Shown piece by piece: positions 17,480 through 26,867 of a stretch of DNA of 64,000 bases. The number at the start of each line of letters is the position of its first letter. Within the stretch, counting starts at the first letter, position 1. The notes under the pieces were generated by a model that was given only the letters and a program-made list of their open reading frames with translations, was not told where the DNA came from and ran no database searches. The position numbers and the translations under genes are program-made. Origin of the DNA: Ardenticatenaceae bacterium (lineage in GTDB: Bacteria; Chloroflexota; Anaerolineae; Promineifilales; Promineifilaceae); contig WYBM01000063.1 in assembly GCA_011525915.1 (NCBI GenBank), positions 28,314 through 92,313 of the forward strand, given 5' to 3'.

Positions 17480-18622
17480 ATGTCTGATAATACCTATCCG
17501 CCGCCACGCCTCATCTTCTGGGAAACCACCGCTGGCTGCAACCTGGAATGTATCCACTGCCGCCGTATTACGGTGGCTAACCAGCTTCTACCCCAAGACC
17601 TGACAACGGCCGAAGCACTCGACATGGTGGATCAGATCGCCGCCTTGGGCCGGCCAATCTTTGTATTATCCGGCGGTGAACCATTGTTTCGCCCAGACAT
17701 CTTCGATATCGCCCGCCACGCTGCCAGCACCGGGCTGATTGTGGCCCTGGCCACCAACGGCACGCTTATTACGGCCGACGTGGCCCATAAAATTAAAGAA
17801 AGTGGCATTCGGCGTGTCAGCGTAAGTTTCGACGGTGCCGATGCCCCTACGCATGATATCTTTCGAGGTCCGGGGGCGTTTGATAAGGCTGTCACCGGTA
17901 TGGCACACCTGCGCGAAGTAGGGGTGCCCTGCCAGATCAACACTACCGTAGCCAGCCATAATGTGCATCAAATGCCAGAAACGCTGGCCCTGGCCAAAAG
18001 GATGGGCGCCGTAGCCCTGCACCTCTTCTTGTTAGTTCCGGTGGGCTGCGGCGTAGAAATTGCCGAAGACAAGCAAATCTCACCGGAGGAGTATGAAGCG
18101 GTTTTGAACTGGATGTATGATGTAGAGATGGTGGGAGACATTGAGCTCAAAGCCACCTGTGCCCCACATTATTTCCGTATTGTACGCCAGCGGCAGGCAG
18201 AGGAACGGCACATGGGCATCTTTCGCAAACGCCCTGAATCCATGCACCGGCAGCAGCATGGCGGTAATACCCACACGGGCGGGCACCCTGGTGGCCACCC
18301 GGCCATGAACACCATGACCAAAGGCTGCCTGGCCGGCACCGGTGTCACCTTCATTAGCCATCGTGGCGAAGTGTTCCCCTGCGGCTATCTGCCGGTGGAA
18401 GCAGGCCACATCCGCCGCCAATCATTTCAGGAGGTATGGCAAACATCGCCACTTTTTGCCGAACTGCGCGAACCAGATATGTTAGGTGGCAAATGCGGCC
18501 TTTGTGAGTTTAAGAAAATTTGCGCCGGCTGTCGCGCGCGGGCCTTTGGTACTGATGGGGATTATTTGGGCGAAGAGCCGTTTTGTACGTACATTCCCCG
18601 TGCCGCCATTGGTATCCAATAA
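17480..18622 (+). CDS. Radical SAM/SPASM protein of the AhbC/AhbD/NirJ heme group
   Basis: The protein has 380 residues. The radical SAM cluster motif is C20-x3-C24-x2-C27 (TTAGCNLECIHC). The GGEPL motif and a 6-strand barrel core follow. The C-terminal SPASM region has CLAGTGVTFISH, FPCGYLP, KCGLCEFKKICAGCRARAF and EEPFCTYIP, enough Cys for an auxiliary 4Fe-4S cluster. This matches the AhbC/AhbD/NirJ group: AhbD converts Fe-coproporphyrin III to heme b without oxygen, while AhbC deacetylates didecarboxysiroheme. No siroheme decarboxylase genes are nearby and the neighbours are coproporphyrin-pathway genes, so an AhbD-like role is favoured (inference). A His/Gly-rich insert (about 255-275) is notable. 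It is the first gene after the cluster promoter. Confidence 0.85.
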   Translation: MSDNTYPPPRLIFWETTAGCNLECIHCRRITVANQLLPQDLTTAEALDMVDQIAALGRPIFVLSGGEPLFRPDIFDIARHAASTGLIVALATNGTLITADVAHKIKESGIRRVSVSFDGADAPTHDIFRGPGAFDKAVTGMAHLREVGVPCQINTTVASHNVHQMPETLALAKRMGAVALHLFLLVPVGCGVEIAEDKQISPEEYEAVLNWMYDVEMVGDIELKATCAPHYFRIVRQRQAEERHMGIFRKRPESMHRQQHGGNTHTGGHPGGHPAMNTMTKGCLAGTGVTFISHRGEVFPCGYLPVEAGHIRRQSFQEVWQTSPLFAELREPDMLGGKCGLCEFKKICAGCRARAFGTDGDYLGEEPFCTYIPRAAIGIQ

Positions 18623-18661
18623 ATGGCCGACCGCTAACCGATGACAGGACCAACAGATTTT

Positions 18662-20134
18662 ATGGAACATTCCAGACACATCACCATCATTGGCGGCGGC
18701 ATTACCGGGTTGAGCACAGCCTGGTATGTACAGCAGGAGGCCGCTCGTCAAAATATTGACATAACGTACACTTTAGTAGAGCAATCTGACCGGTGGGGCG
18801 GCAAAATCCTGACGGAAACAATAGAGGGTTTTGGTGAACGGCCGTTTGTCGTCGAAGGCGGACCAGACTCTTTCCTGACACAAAAACCGTGGGCAGCCCA
18901 ATTGGCGCATGAGTTAGGCATAGATGATCAATTTTTGCCCACCAATGACAGCCGCCGCCAGACATTCATCTTACATCGTGGTAAGCCCACTCCCCTACCA
19001 GATGGGGTCATGCTGATTGTGCCTACTAAAATTAAGCCGTTTGTCTTCTCCCGGCTCATTTCTCCCTGGGGCAAACTGCGTATGGGGTTGGACTGGTTCA
19101 TCCCACCTAAACGTGATGACGGCGACGAAACATTGGCCACTTTTATCAACCGCCGCCTGGGACAAGAAGCATTGGACAAAATCGCCGAGCCGCTGTTGTC
19201 TGGCATTTACAATGCTGACGCCGAAATGCAAAGCATGATGGCCACCTTCCCCCGTTTTCGGGAGATTGAAAGGCGGCATGGCAGCCTCATCAAGGGCATG
19301 CTGGCGGCGCAAAAGGCCCGCCAATCATCGGCCCCGGACCAGGCATCTAGCATGTTCACCTCTTTCAAACCAGGTATGGAAGAGCTGGTATTGGCGCTGC
19401 GGCAGCAGTTAACTGGCGACTGCCGCCTGGGCACGGCCGTCAGGCAAATAGCGTACGGGCCATCACCAACAGCTAACTGGCAGCTGTTTTTACAAGACGG
19501 CACTATTTTACAGACCAATGCCATCATCCTGGCGGTACCGGCGTTTGTGGCTGCCCAATTGCTGGCCGATATTGCCCCTGAAGCTGCCCGTACCCTGCAG
19601 ACAATCCGTTACGTAAGCACCGGCACCATTTCCCTGGCCTACCGGCGCGCAGAGATTAACCACCCATTAAATGGGTTTGGCATTGTCATTCCCCGCAGCG
19701 AACGGCGGCGTATCAACGCCATCACCTGGAGTTCGACTAAATTTGACCACCGTGCGCCGGACGCTTATGCGCTGCTGCGCGTCTTTTTTGGCGGCTCGCG
19801 CACACCAGAGATGATGGCCGTGCCTGATGACACCTTGCTGCCCGTGGTGCAGGCAGAGCTGGCAGAGATCATGGGGGTGACGGCCGTGCCCGTTTTCCAC
19901 CGCATCTACCGCTGGCAGCAGTCCAATCCACAATATGATGTTGGGCATCTGCAAAGGGTGGCCGCGGTTGAGGCCCACCTGCCAGAGCGGTTGTTTGTCA
20001 CCGGCAGCCCCTACCGGGGTGTAGGCCTGCCAGATTGTGTGCGGCAGGCAAAAGAAACGGCCGTCAACGTCATAGCCGCCCTGTCCACCCAATCACCAGA
20101 AACGGCCGTAATTCGGGTTGACCGGAAAATTTAA
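18662..20134 (+). CDS. hemY: Coproporphyrinogen/protoporphyrinogen oxidase (HemY/CgoX type)
   Basis: The FAD enzyme has 490 residues from the ATG at 18662; an ATG at 18641 would add seven. The N-terminal dinucleotide motif reads IIGGGITGLSTAWYV, followed by an acidic end of beta2 and RWGGKILTE. The family C-terminus FVTGSPYRGVGLPDCVRQAKETA binds FAD. It oxidises coproporphyrinogen III (or protoporphyrinogen IX) using oxygen. With ChdC and ferrochelatase in the same cluster and no HemN/HemF seen, the coproporphyrin substrate is the likely one, so the newer name cgoX would apply. It lies 39 bp after the radical SAM gene. Confidence 0.9.
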   Translation: MEHSRHITIIGGGITGLSTAWYVQQEAARQNIDITYTLVEQSDRWGGKILTETIEGFGERPFVVEGGPDSFLTQKPWAAQLAHELGIDDQFLPTNDSRRQTFILHRGKPTPLPDGVMLIVPTKIKPFVFSRLISPWGKLRMGLDWFIPPKRDDGDETLATFINRRLGQEALDKIAEPLLSGIYNADAEMQSMMATFPRFREIERRHGSLIKGMLAAQKARQSSAPDQASSMFTSFKPGMEELVLALRQQLTGDCRLGTAVRQIAYGPSPTANWQLFLQDGTILQTNAIILAVPAFVAAQLLADIAPEAARTLQTIRYVSTGTISLAYRRAEINHPLNGFGIVIPRSERRRINAITWSSTKFDHRAPDAYALLRVFFGGSRTPEMMAVPDDTLLPVVQAELAEIMGVTAVPVFHRIYRWQQSNPQYDVGHLQRVAAVEAHLPERLFVTGSPYRGVGLPDCVRQAKETAVNVIAALSTQSPETAVIRVDRKI

Positions 20135-20250
20135 CTCCGGTAAAATTTTCACAATCACCTAGATTTGCTCAGATTTTTTAGTTTTTAGATAGATTTAAAA
20201 GTGCAGCATGTGCAGTCAACCTGATGAGCTGTACCCGGAACATACCACGG

Positions 20251-20889
20251 ATGATGAATACAGATACCGAACAATGGCTTTCCCTCAGTGAAGCGGCCCG
20301 GCGTTTGAATGTACACCCCACCACATTGCGCCGTTGGGCAGACAACGGTGATATACCCCTGATGTTAACACCTGGCGGCCATCGCCGGTTTGCCCAATCA
20401 GATATTGACCAGTTCGCCCACAACCGGCACGGGCTGCGCCGCCTGAGCGGCATTGAGCAGGTCTGGGCAGACCGGGCCTTGACTGTGGCTCGGGCCGAAA
20501 TTGTAGCCCACCAGGACGCGCACTGGATGATGGCCATTGATGAGGCCACCCGGGAACAAAACCGGGTCATGGGGCGGCAGCTTATGGCCCTGACCTTGCA
20601 ATATATCTCCAATGGTGATGACGACCAATTGATTGAGGAGGCACGCCGCATGGGGAGGGAATACGGCCGTACCTGCCTGCATATTAACATGCCCCTGACC
20701 GCTGCCTTGCAAGCTTCTATGTTCTTCCGCGACACCATGATAGAAACGGCGCTGCAGCTGCCAGAAAACGTGAATATCCGGCCGGAAGCCAATGTCCGGC
20801 TGCTGCGCCGCATTAACACCCTGCTAAATGCCGTCCATCTGGCTATTGCCGAGGTCTATGATGCCACCGATTCTGTGTCTAGGTCTTAA
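20251..20889 (+). CDS. MerR/excisionase-type HTH regulator inside the heme cluster
   Basis: The protein has about 212 residues. Residues 1-60 are a winged MerR/excisionase HTH (LSLSEAARRLNVHPTTLRRWADNGDIPLMLTPGGHRRF). The rest, about 150 residues, is all helical and contains the runs AHQDAHWMMAIDEATREQ and MGREYGRTCLHINMPLTAALQASMFFRDTM. It is not a recognisable B12-binding (CarH-like) domain and is closer in feel to RsbRD-like helical sensor domains. Scattered His and Cys residues could bind heme or metal, but this is speculative. Its stop overlaps the start of hemA by about 30 bp, so it is translated with the pathway's committed step and is a good candidate regulator of it. Start choice between 20251 and 20254 is open. 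Confidence 0.75.
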   Translation: MMNTDTEQWLSLSEAARRLNVHPTTLRRWADNGDIPLMLTPGGHRRFAQSDIDQFAHNRHGLRRLSGIEQVWADRALTVARAEIVAHQDAHWMMAIDEATREQNRVMGRQLMALTLQYISNGDDDQLIEEARRMGREYGRTCLHINMPLTAALQASMFFRDTMIETALQLPENVNIRPEANVRLLRRINTLLNAVHLAIAEVYDATDSVSRS

Positions 20890-22108
20890 TCATCACACCG
20901 CTCCGGTAGCCCTGCGTGAGCGGTTGAGCTGCTCTCTGGTAGCCATCACAGCGCAGCTGCCAGCAGACACGGCCGTGCTTGAACTGGCCGTCCTGGGTAC
21001 CTGTAATCGCGTTGAACTCTACGCGGTCATTCAGCCCCACGTTGCCGCACCAAAGCTCTTTTTGCTAAACTTGCTGGCGCAGGCAAACCAGGTAGACCCG
21101 GCCGAGTTTATGGAGTATGTCTACTTTATGACGGGCGACACGGCCGTCAACCATCTGCTGCGGGTAGCTGCCGGGTTAGAATCACTGGTATTAGGTGAGC
21201 CCCAAATTTTAGGCCAGGTAACAGATGCCTATATGACGGCCGTAAACCAGCACACCATTGGTCCCGTCATCAATGCCCTGTTTAAAACCGCCATTCGTGC
21301 GGGCAAACGTGCCCGCGCCGAAACCACCATCGGCAGTAACCCGGCCAGCGTCAGTTCCGTGGCCATTGCCCTGGCCCAACAAACATTAGGTCCCCTTGAC
21401 CATCGCCAGATCTTAGTGATAGGCGCCGGGCAAATGGGGCGGTTGGCGCTTAAAGCGCTGCGCCAACGAGGCCTGAGCCACATTGCTGTGGCCAACCGCA
21501 CCGTAGCCCGCGCTCAGGCGCTGACGGCTGCCTGGGGTGGCCCAGCTTATGGCCTGGATGAACTGCCCACGGCCATTGCCAACGCCGATGTGGTCATCAC
21601 GGCCGTGTCATCCAGCCAGCCACTCATTGGCAGCAGCACCATAGCGCCGCGGGCACGGCCGCTGGTTATGGTAGATATTGCCGTACCACGTAACGTAGAC
21701 ACGGCCGTGGCCACACTGCCTCACGTGCGCCTGTATGATGTAGATGATTTACAGGCCACCTTGGATGAATCGCTGGCAGCACGCCAGGCAGAAATTCCGT
21801 ATGTAGAGCAGATCATCATCGAAGAGACGGGGCTGTTTGCCACCCAACTGAGTGAACTGGCGGTGAAACCGCTCATTAGGGACATGCGGCGTAAGGCCGA
21901 ACAAATCCGTGAGACAGAACTGGAACGCACCATGCGCCATCTGGGTGATCTGGATGCGCAAACAGCAGCGCACATCAAGCATCTTTCGCAGTCCATTGTG
22001 AACAAGCTTTTACACGAACCAACACTGCTGCTTAAGCAAAAAGCAAGCAACAATCAGGCTGATGCTTATGCTACGGCCGTGCGTGAACTCTTTGGATTAC
22101 CAGAATAA
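20858..22108 (+). CDS. hemA: Glutamyl-tRNA reductase
   Basis: The protein has 416 residues from the ATG pair at 20858/20861, with GAGG just upstream. It reduces Glu-tRNA to glutamate-1-semialdehyde, the first committed step of tetrapyrrole synthesis. Visible motifs are LGLNHHTAPVALRERL at the start, the catalytic Cys in LGTCNRVELY (about residue 49), LVLGEPQILGQ, the NADPH-binding VIGAGQMGRLALKAL and the C-terminal dimerisation helices. The start lies inside the coding end of the regulator gene. A longer start at 20828 is not supported by homology-like sequence. Confidence 0.94.
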   Translation: MMPPILCLGLNHHTAPVALRERLSCSLVAITAQLPADTAVLELAVLGTCNRVELYAVIQPHVAAPKLFLLNLLAQANQVDPAEFMEYVYFMTGDTAVNHLLRVAAGLESLVLGEPQILGQVTDAYMTAVNQHTIGPVINALFKTAIRAGKRARAETTIGSNPASVSSVAIALAQQTLGPLDHRQILVIGAGQMGRLALKALRQRGLSHIAVANRTVARAQALTAAWGGPAYGLDELPTAIANADVVITAVSSSQPLIGSSTIAPRARPLVMVDIAVPRNVDTAVATLPHVRLYDVDDLQATLDESLAARQAEIPYVEQIIIEETGLFATQLSELAVKPLIRDMRRKAEQIRETELERTMRHLGDLDAQTAAHIKHLSQSIVNKLLHEPTLLLKQKASNNQADAYATAVRELFGLPE

Positions 22109-22201
22109 ATATCGTAGAATTTGTTGAGAACAGGATGGACGGGCCTTACGCGAGAAAAGGAGAAAAGTGACCGTGTCCGTCCTGTTACCCCCTCTTTAGA
22201 A

Positions 22202-23116
22202 ATGGTTAAAACACAAACTTTGGTGATCGGCAGCCGCACTTCCAAACTGGCGTTGTGGCAGACCCATCACATCAAGCAGCAGCTTGAAGCCTTTTGGCCT
22301 GGTCTGGAGTGCCGCCTGGAAACAGTTATTACTCAGGGTGACAAGACGCTGGACAAGCCTCTGCCCCAGATTGGCGGCAAGGGGTTATTTACGGCCGAAC
22401 TGGAGTTAGCTTTACATAACGGAACCATTGATCTAGCCGTACATTCACTTAAAGATTTACCCATCGAAAATAATGCCGGGCTGACCCTGGGCGCCATTTC
22501 CGCACGGGCTGATGTGCGTGATGTGCTGGTGGCCACACAAGGCTGGACACTGGCTACCTTGCCTGACAGAGCCATAGTGGGCACCAGCAGCCTGCGCCGC
22601 CAGGCTCAGCTATTGGCCTATCGTCCTGATCTAAAGGTTATGTCAATTCGCGGGAATGTTGACACCCGCATTCGCAAGGTGTTGGCCAGTGAGTACGACG
22701 CAACAGTGCTGGCCGCGGCCGGGGTGACCCGGCTGGGGCTGGACGCCCACATTACTGACTGGCTGCCCCTGGACGTGATGCTGCCGGCACCCGGGCAGGG
22801 AGCGCTGGCCGTGCAGTGCCGGGCAGCAGACACGGCCGTGCAGCGCCTATTGGCCCCTCTGAATGACACCGCCGCTCACACCTGTGTTACGGCCGAGCGC
22901 GCCTTCCTCAACGGTTTAGGTGGGGGCTGCTCACTGCCGGTGGCCGCTTATGCCACCTTAACAGCTGAAGAGATTATGTTAACTGCATTGGTAGCCGCGG
23001 AAGATGGACAGCCAGTCATACGGCTGGAGGGTCACGGCCGTGACCCCCACGCTCTGGGGGCCGCCCTGGCCCAACAGGCCCTGGCCCAAGGGGCGGAGGC
23101 GCTGCTGCATGGCTGA
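22202..23116 (+). CDS. hemC: Porphobilinogen deaminase (hydroxymethylbilane synthase)
   Basis: From the ATG at 22202 the protein has 304 residues, the family norm; an upstream TTG at 22121 adds a non-native leader. The start VIGSRTSKLALWQT is diagnostic. PQIGGKGLFTAELE, LPIENNAGLTLGAI, GTSSLRRQAQL, RGNVDTRIRK and PAPGQGALAVQCR follow. The Cys in GGGCSLPVAAYA (about residue 243) holds the dipyrromethane cofactor. It joins four porphobilinogen molecules into hydroxymethylbilane. The stop overlaps the hemD start by 8 bp. Confidence 0.94.
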   Translation: MVKTQTLVIGSRTSKLALWQTHHIKQQLEAFWPGLECRLETVITQGDKTLDKPLPQIGGKGLFTAELELALHNGTIDLAVHSLKDLPIENNAGLTLGAISARADVRDVLVATQGWTLATLPDRAIVGTSSLRRQAQLLAYRPDLKVMSIRGNVDTRIRKVLASEYDATVLAAAGVTRLGLDAHITDWLPLDVMLPAPGQGALAVQCRAADTAVQRLLAPLNDTAAHTCVTAERAFLNGLGGGCSLPVAAYATLTAEEIMLTALVAAEDGQPVIRLEGHGRDPHALGAALAQQALAQGAEALLHG

Positions 23117-23906
23117 TCATCTGCCCCTGGCACACCGGCGCATCGTCGTCACCCGTAGTCCGGATCAGGCCGAGGCCATGTGCGCTCAATTGGCGGCGCT
23201 GGGGGCCACGGCCGTACGCTTTCCGGCTATCGATTTTATACCCCTGCCTGCCCCAGAGTTGGACACGGCGCTGGCCCATGTACAGACGTATGATTGGCTG
23301 CTTTTTACCAGTGGCAACGCCGTGCGCTTCTTCTTTGACCGCCTGGCACAAACGCCAGCCTATCACTTCGTAACTGGCGGCAGCACACTGCGTATCGCCG
23401 CCGTGGGTTCAGCTACACAGCAGCTTCTGGCAGAAAAGCAAATTACGGTAGATTTTGTGCCCGATATGTTTACCGGCGAACAGTTGGCGTTAGGGCTGGC
23501 CAATGTCGCCGGTCAGCGCATTTTGCTGCCGCGGGCCAGCCAGGGCCGCCCGGAAATTGTGGACATTCTGCGCCGCCGGGGGGCGGTGGTTGATGATATA
23601 CCCTTGTATGCTACGGTCACGGCCGTGCCTACCCCCGACGCCCTGGCTGAACTGGAAAAAGGAGTGGACATGTTTACCTTTACCAGCCCTTCCAGCGTGC
23701 GCAACTTTTGGCAGATAGTCAGCTCAGGAATTGTCAGGTTTGCCAAACCTGGTGAACCTACACGAATAGCCGTTATTGGCCCGGCGACTGCGGCCGAGGC
23801 TGAAAAAGTCAGCCTGCCCGTAGACATCATGCCGGAAGCATACACCATTGAGGGGCTGGTCACGGCCGTGGCTGATTATTTCCAACGGCTGCCAGCGCAG
23901 CTTTAA
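23109..23906 (+). CDS. hemD: Uroporphyrinogen-III synthase
   Basis: The protein has 265 residues starting in the ATGGCTGA overlap with hemC. The fold is two-domain alpha/beta: VVTRSPDQAEAMCAQLAALG at the start, YDWLLFTSGNAVRFFFDRL, LPRASQGRPEIVDILRRRGAVVDDIPLYATV in the middle, and FTFTSPSSVRNFW and IAVIGPATAAEA near the end. All are typical of HemD, a family with few invariant residues. It closes hydroxymethylbilane with inversion of ring D. The overlap with hemC supports coupled translation. Confidence 0.92.
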   Translation: MADHLPLAHRRIVVTRSPDQAEAMCAQLAALGATAVRFPAIDFIPLPAPELDTALAHVQTYDWLLFTSGNAVRFFFDRLAQTPAYHFVTGGSTLRIAAVGSATQQLLAEKQITVDFVPDMFTGEQLALGLANVAGQRILLPRASQGRPEIVDILRRRGAVVDDIPLYATVTAVPTPDALAELEKGVDMFTFTSPSSVRNFWQIVSSGIVRFAKPGEPTRIAVIGPATAAEAEKVSLPVDIMPEAYTIEGLVTAVADYFQRLPAQL

Positions 23907-23951
23907 ACATACTGCCTGCATCCAACGGCCATGAACACCCGGAGATTAAAG

Positions 23952-24998
23952 ATGTTAGAGATACCTACCCCAACCCAGACCCGCACTATGCCCACCCGGC
24001 CGCGCCGTCTGCGGCATACGGCCGTGCTTCGCCGGATGGTGCGTGAAACAGAACTCAACCCGGCTGATTTTATCTACCCGCTCTTTGTCACCCATGGGCA
24101 AGGGGCGCGCCGCTCCATTCCCTCTATGCCGGGGGTAGACCAATTGTCAGCAGACATGGCCGTGACTGAAGCTCAAGCGGCATACAACCTGGGCATCCCT
24201 GCCGTCATCCTGTTTGGCCTGCCGGCCAGCAAAGACCCCATAGGCCTGGAAAACTTCGCCGCAGACGGCATCATCCCTCAAACCATCCACGCCCTTAAGG
24301 CGGCCCTGCCTGACCTGGTCGTGGTGACAGACGTGTGCCTGTGTGAATATACCGATCACGGCCATTGTGGCCTGCTGCACCAGGGAAACGGGTCACGCCC
24401 GTACCCCACCCTGCCCGATGGCTACGTGCTTAATGATGAGACGCTGGATGTGCTGGCCCAGGTAGCCCTCTGCCACGCCGCCGCCGGTGCCGATATTGTG
24501 GCCCCCAGCGGCATGATCGATGGCATGGTAGCCGCCATTCGGGGTGCCCTGGACGGGGGCGGTTATGCCCATTTGCCTATCATGTCTTACGCCGTAAAGT
24601 ATGCCAGCAGCTTTTATGGCCCCTTCCGTGACGCCGCCGACGGTGCTCCAAAATTTGGCGACCGCAAAACACACCAGATGGACCCGGCCAACGGCCGTGA
24701 AGCTCTACGTGAAACGGCCCTGGACGTGGCCGAAGGGGCAGACTTCCTCATGGTGAAACCCGCGCTGGCTTACCTGGACATCATTTACCGCGTCAAACAG
24801 CAGTTCCCGCACCTGCCTCTGGCAGCCTACAATGTCAGCGGCGAGTACGCCATGATCAAGGCAGCGGCAGCCCAGGGGTGGTTGGATGAACGCACGGCCG
24901 TGTTGGAAGCCCTCACCAGCATCAAACGCGCCGGGGCAGACATCATCATCACCTATCACGCCAAAGACGCGGCCAGCTGGCTCCAATCTCCCATATAA
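23952..24998 (+). CDS. hemB: Delta-aminolevulinic acid dehydratase (porphobilinogen synthase)
   Basis: The protein has 348 residues from the ATG at 23952, which has GGAG about 8 bp upstream; an ATG at 23931 is the alternative. It condenses two ALA molecules into porphobilinogen. The zinc triad is visible in DVCLCEYTDHGHCG (about residue 128), so this is the Cys-rich Zn-dependent type. The substrate-binding Lys residues are in SYAVKYASSFYGPFR (about 215) and FLMVKPALAYLD (about 268). It lies 45 bp after hemD and 8 bp before chdC. Confidence 0.94.
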   Translation: MLEIPTPTQTRTMPTRPRRLRHTAVLRRMVRETELNPADFIYPLFVTHGQGARRSIPSMPGVDQLSADMAVTEAQAAYNLGIPAVILFGLPASKDPIGLENFAADGIIPQTIHALKAALPDLVVVTDVCLCEYTDHGHCGLLHQGNGSRPYPTLPDGYVLNDETLDVLAQVALCHAAAGADIVAPSGMIDGMVAAIRGALDGGGYAHLPIMSYAVKYASSFYGPFRDAADGAPKFGDRKTHQMDPANGREALRETALDVAEGADFLMVKPALAYLDIIYRVKQQFPHLPLAAYNVSGEYAMIKAAAAQGWLDERTAVLEALTSIKRAGADIIITYHAKDAASWLQSPI

Positions 24999-25006
24999 GG
25001 AAAACG

Positions 25007-25741
25007 ATGACACTCAAAAACCTGACGATTGAACAACCAACCAATGATGTAGATATCAGCGAAAAGGGGAAAACGCAGACAGGCGACCCCATTTCCATGG
25101 ACCGCCGCCTGTTTATGCAGTTGCTGGCCTTTACCGACGCCTTTGCGGTAGATGAACTGGTGGAAGCACTGGCAGAAACCAACAGTCACGGCGTGTTATA
25201 CCTTGATCTTAACGATCCGTATGGCGTAGGGCTGCTGACTTTTAGCGAAACCCCAGATTACTTTGTGGGCGCCGTCCGCCGCCTGCTAAATACAGAGCCG
25301 TTTGTGCAGCTTACCCCTCGTCCGGAAATGACCATGCTCGGCCGTACCTACTCATTGGGCTATGAAACCGACCTGGAGCATACCCTTATCACCCGCCCCA
25401 TCGAGCGGGTCACAAAGCCGGAATGGCCCTGGGCCGTTTGGTACCCGCTGCGGCGGTCCGGGCAGTTTGAACAGCTCTCGGCCCAAGAGCAGCGGGTCAT
25501 CCTGATGGAACATGGCGGCATTGGCCGGGCATATGGCGAAGCTGATCTGGCCCATGATGTGCGCCTGGCCTGCCATGGTCTGGGCCTGGAAGATAACGAC
25601 TTCATCGCCGGCCTGGTGGGCAAAGAGTTATACCCACTCTCCCACATTGTGCAGCGCATGCGCAAGACAAAACAAACATCATTATATTTAGAAAAACTGG
25701 GGCCGTTTTTTATTGGGAAAGCGGTCTGGCAAAAGCGGTAA
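25007..25741 (+). CDS. chdC: Coproheme decarboxylase (HemQ/ChdC, chlorite dismutase family)
   Basis: The protein has 244 residues. It is a member of the chlorite dismutase fold and converts coproheme to heme b with hydrogen peroxide. The catalytic Tyr is probably Tyr146 in WYPLRR. The proximal His is His169 in LMEHGGIGRAYG. The family run LACHGLGLEDNDFIAGL and IVQRMRKTKQTS are also present. The Arg/Met loop differs slightly from Firmicutes ChdC. Its place between hemB and hemE, beside cgoX and ferrochelatase, fixes the coproporphyrin route. The ribosome site is AAGGAAAACG before the ATG. Confidence 0.9.
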   Translation: MTLKNLTIEQPTNDVDISEKGKTQTGDPISMDRRLFMQLLAFTDAFAVDELVEALAETNSHGVLYLDLNDPYGVGLLTFSETPDYFVGAVRRLLNTEPFVQLTPRPEMTMLGRTYSLGYETDLEHTLITRPIERVTKPEWPWAVWYPLRRSGQFEQLSAQEQRVILMEHGGIGRAYGEADLAHDVRLACHGLGLEDNDFIAGLVGKELYPLSHIVQRMRKTKQTSLYLEKLGPFFIGKAVWQKR

Positions 25742-25752
25742 ACAGTAAGTCC

Positions 25753-25769
25753 GTGTTCAGTATTCAGTC
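25753..25769 (+). repeat. Short CAGTNNTCAGT-type repeat between chdC and hemE
   Basis: GTTCAGTATTCAGTCA contains two CAGT steps of the same kind as the arrays at 26855, 46041 and 55519. It is the shortest member of this intergenic repeat family in the window. Confidence 0.4.
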
Positions 25770-25811
25770 AAAGCCACCTGATTACTAAACAGCGGTCACT
25801 TCTTAGAAATT

Positions 25812-26867
25812 ATGAACCAGACAAACGAACCAAGTGCTAGATTCCTTAGAGCCTGCTATGGGCTGCCGGTGGATGTCACGCCGATCTGGCTGATGCGGCA
25901 GGCAGGGCGGTATATGAGCGCCTACCGCGAATTGCGCGCCAAACATACGATGCTGGAATGCATTCATACGCCGGCCCTGGCAGCAGAAATCACTTTACAG
26001 CCGATCAACGCCTTTGACCTGGATGCGGCCATTATCTTTTCCGATATTTTGCCGCCTCTGGTAGGCATGGGCCTGGACCTGGAGTTTGTGCATGGTGAAG
26101 GGCCGGTGCTGCACAATCGGTTAGAACGGCCGTATGACATAGACCTGCTCGCCACCCCTCCCGCCGAACAAACGATGGGCGGCACATTGCAAGCCATTCA
26201 ATGGGTGGCCGCTGAATTGGCCCCTCGTGGCCTACCCCTCATTGGTTTTGCCGGGGCGCCCTTTACCCTGGCCAGCTACGCCATCGAGGGCGGCGGCTCC
26301 AAGACGTACCAGCGCACCAAAGCGTTGATGATGAATGAACCGGCAGCCTGGCAGCGCCTGATGGACAAGCTGGTAACGGTACAGGCTGACTACCTGCTTA
26401 AGCAAGCCAAAGCGGGCGCCGCAGCCCTGCAAATTTTTGACTCCTGGGTGGGCCATGCCTTGAGCAAGAGCGACTACATCCGTTATGTACAGCCGCACAA
26501 CACCCGGCTGCTGCACATGCTGGAACAGGCGGCCGTACCGGTGATCAACTTCAGCACCGGCACCACACCATACATTGAAGAGGTGGCTAAATGTGGCGGC
26601 ACGGTCATGGGGGTAGACTGGCACCTGCCCCTTGACGAGGTGTGGGCCCGCATTGGCACCGACCGGCCCATTCAAGGCAACCTGGACCCTATTGCCCTGT
26701 TGGCCCCCTGGCGTGAACTAAAATTCCGTGTGGATGATGTGTTAAATCAGGTCAACGGCCGTCGCGGGCACATCTTTAACCTGGGCCACGGCATCTTTAA
26801 AGAGACGCCGGTAGACAATGTAAAGCGGCTGGTGGATTATGTGCATGAAAAAACCAGTGGTCAGTAA
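25812..26867 (+). CDS. hemE: Uroporphyrinogen decarboxylase
   Basis: The protein has 351 residues. It removes four acetate carboxyls from uroporphyrinogen III to give coproporphyrinogen III. The N-terminal signature PIWLMRQAGRYMSAYRELR carries the catalytic Arg residues, and FSDILPPL, GFAGAPFTLASYAIEGGGSK, FDSWVGHALS and QGNLDPIALL follow. The C-terminus NLGHGIFKETPVDNVKRLVDYVHE is normal, but the last four codons and the stop lie inside the first unit of a tandem repeat array, so the repeat has been accommodated in the coding end. Confidence 0.94.
   Translation: MNQTNEPSARFLRACYGLPVDVTPIWLMRQAGRYMSAYRELRAKHTMLECIHTPALAAEITLQPINAFDLDAAIIFSDILPPLVGMGLDLEFVHGEGPVLHNRLERPYDIDLLATPPAEQTMGGTLQAIQWVAAELAPRGLPLIGFAGAPFTLASYAIEGGGSKTYQRTKALMMNEPAAWQRLMDKLVTVQADYLLKQAKAGAAALQIFDSWVGHALSKSDYIRYVQPHNTRLLHMLEQAAVPVINFSTGTTPYIEEVAKCGGTVMGVDWHLPLDEVWARIGTDRPIQGNLDPIALLAPWRELKFRVDDVLNQVNGRRGHIFNLGHGIFKETPVDNVKRLVDYVHEKTSGQ

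Noticed and set aside
20251..20889. CarH/LitR-type B12 photoreceptor
   Set aside because: The HTH fits, but the C-terminal region shows no cobalamin-binding His motif and is too short for the four-helix plus Rossmann arrangement.
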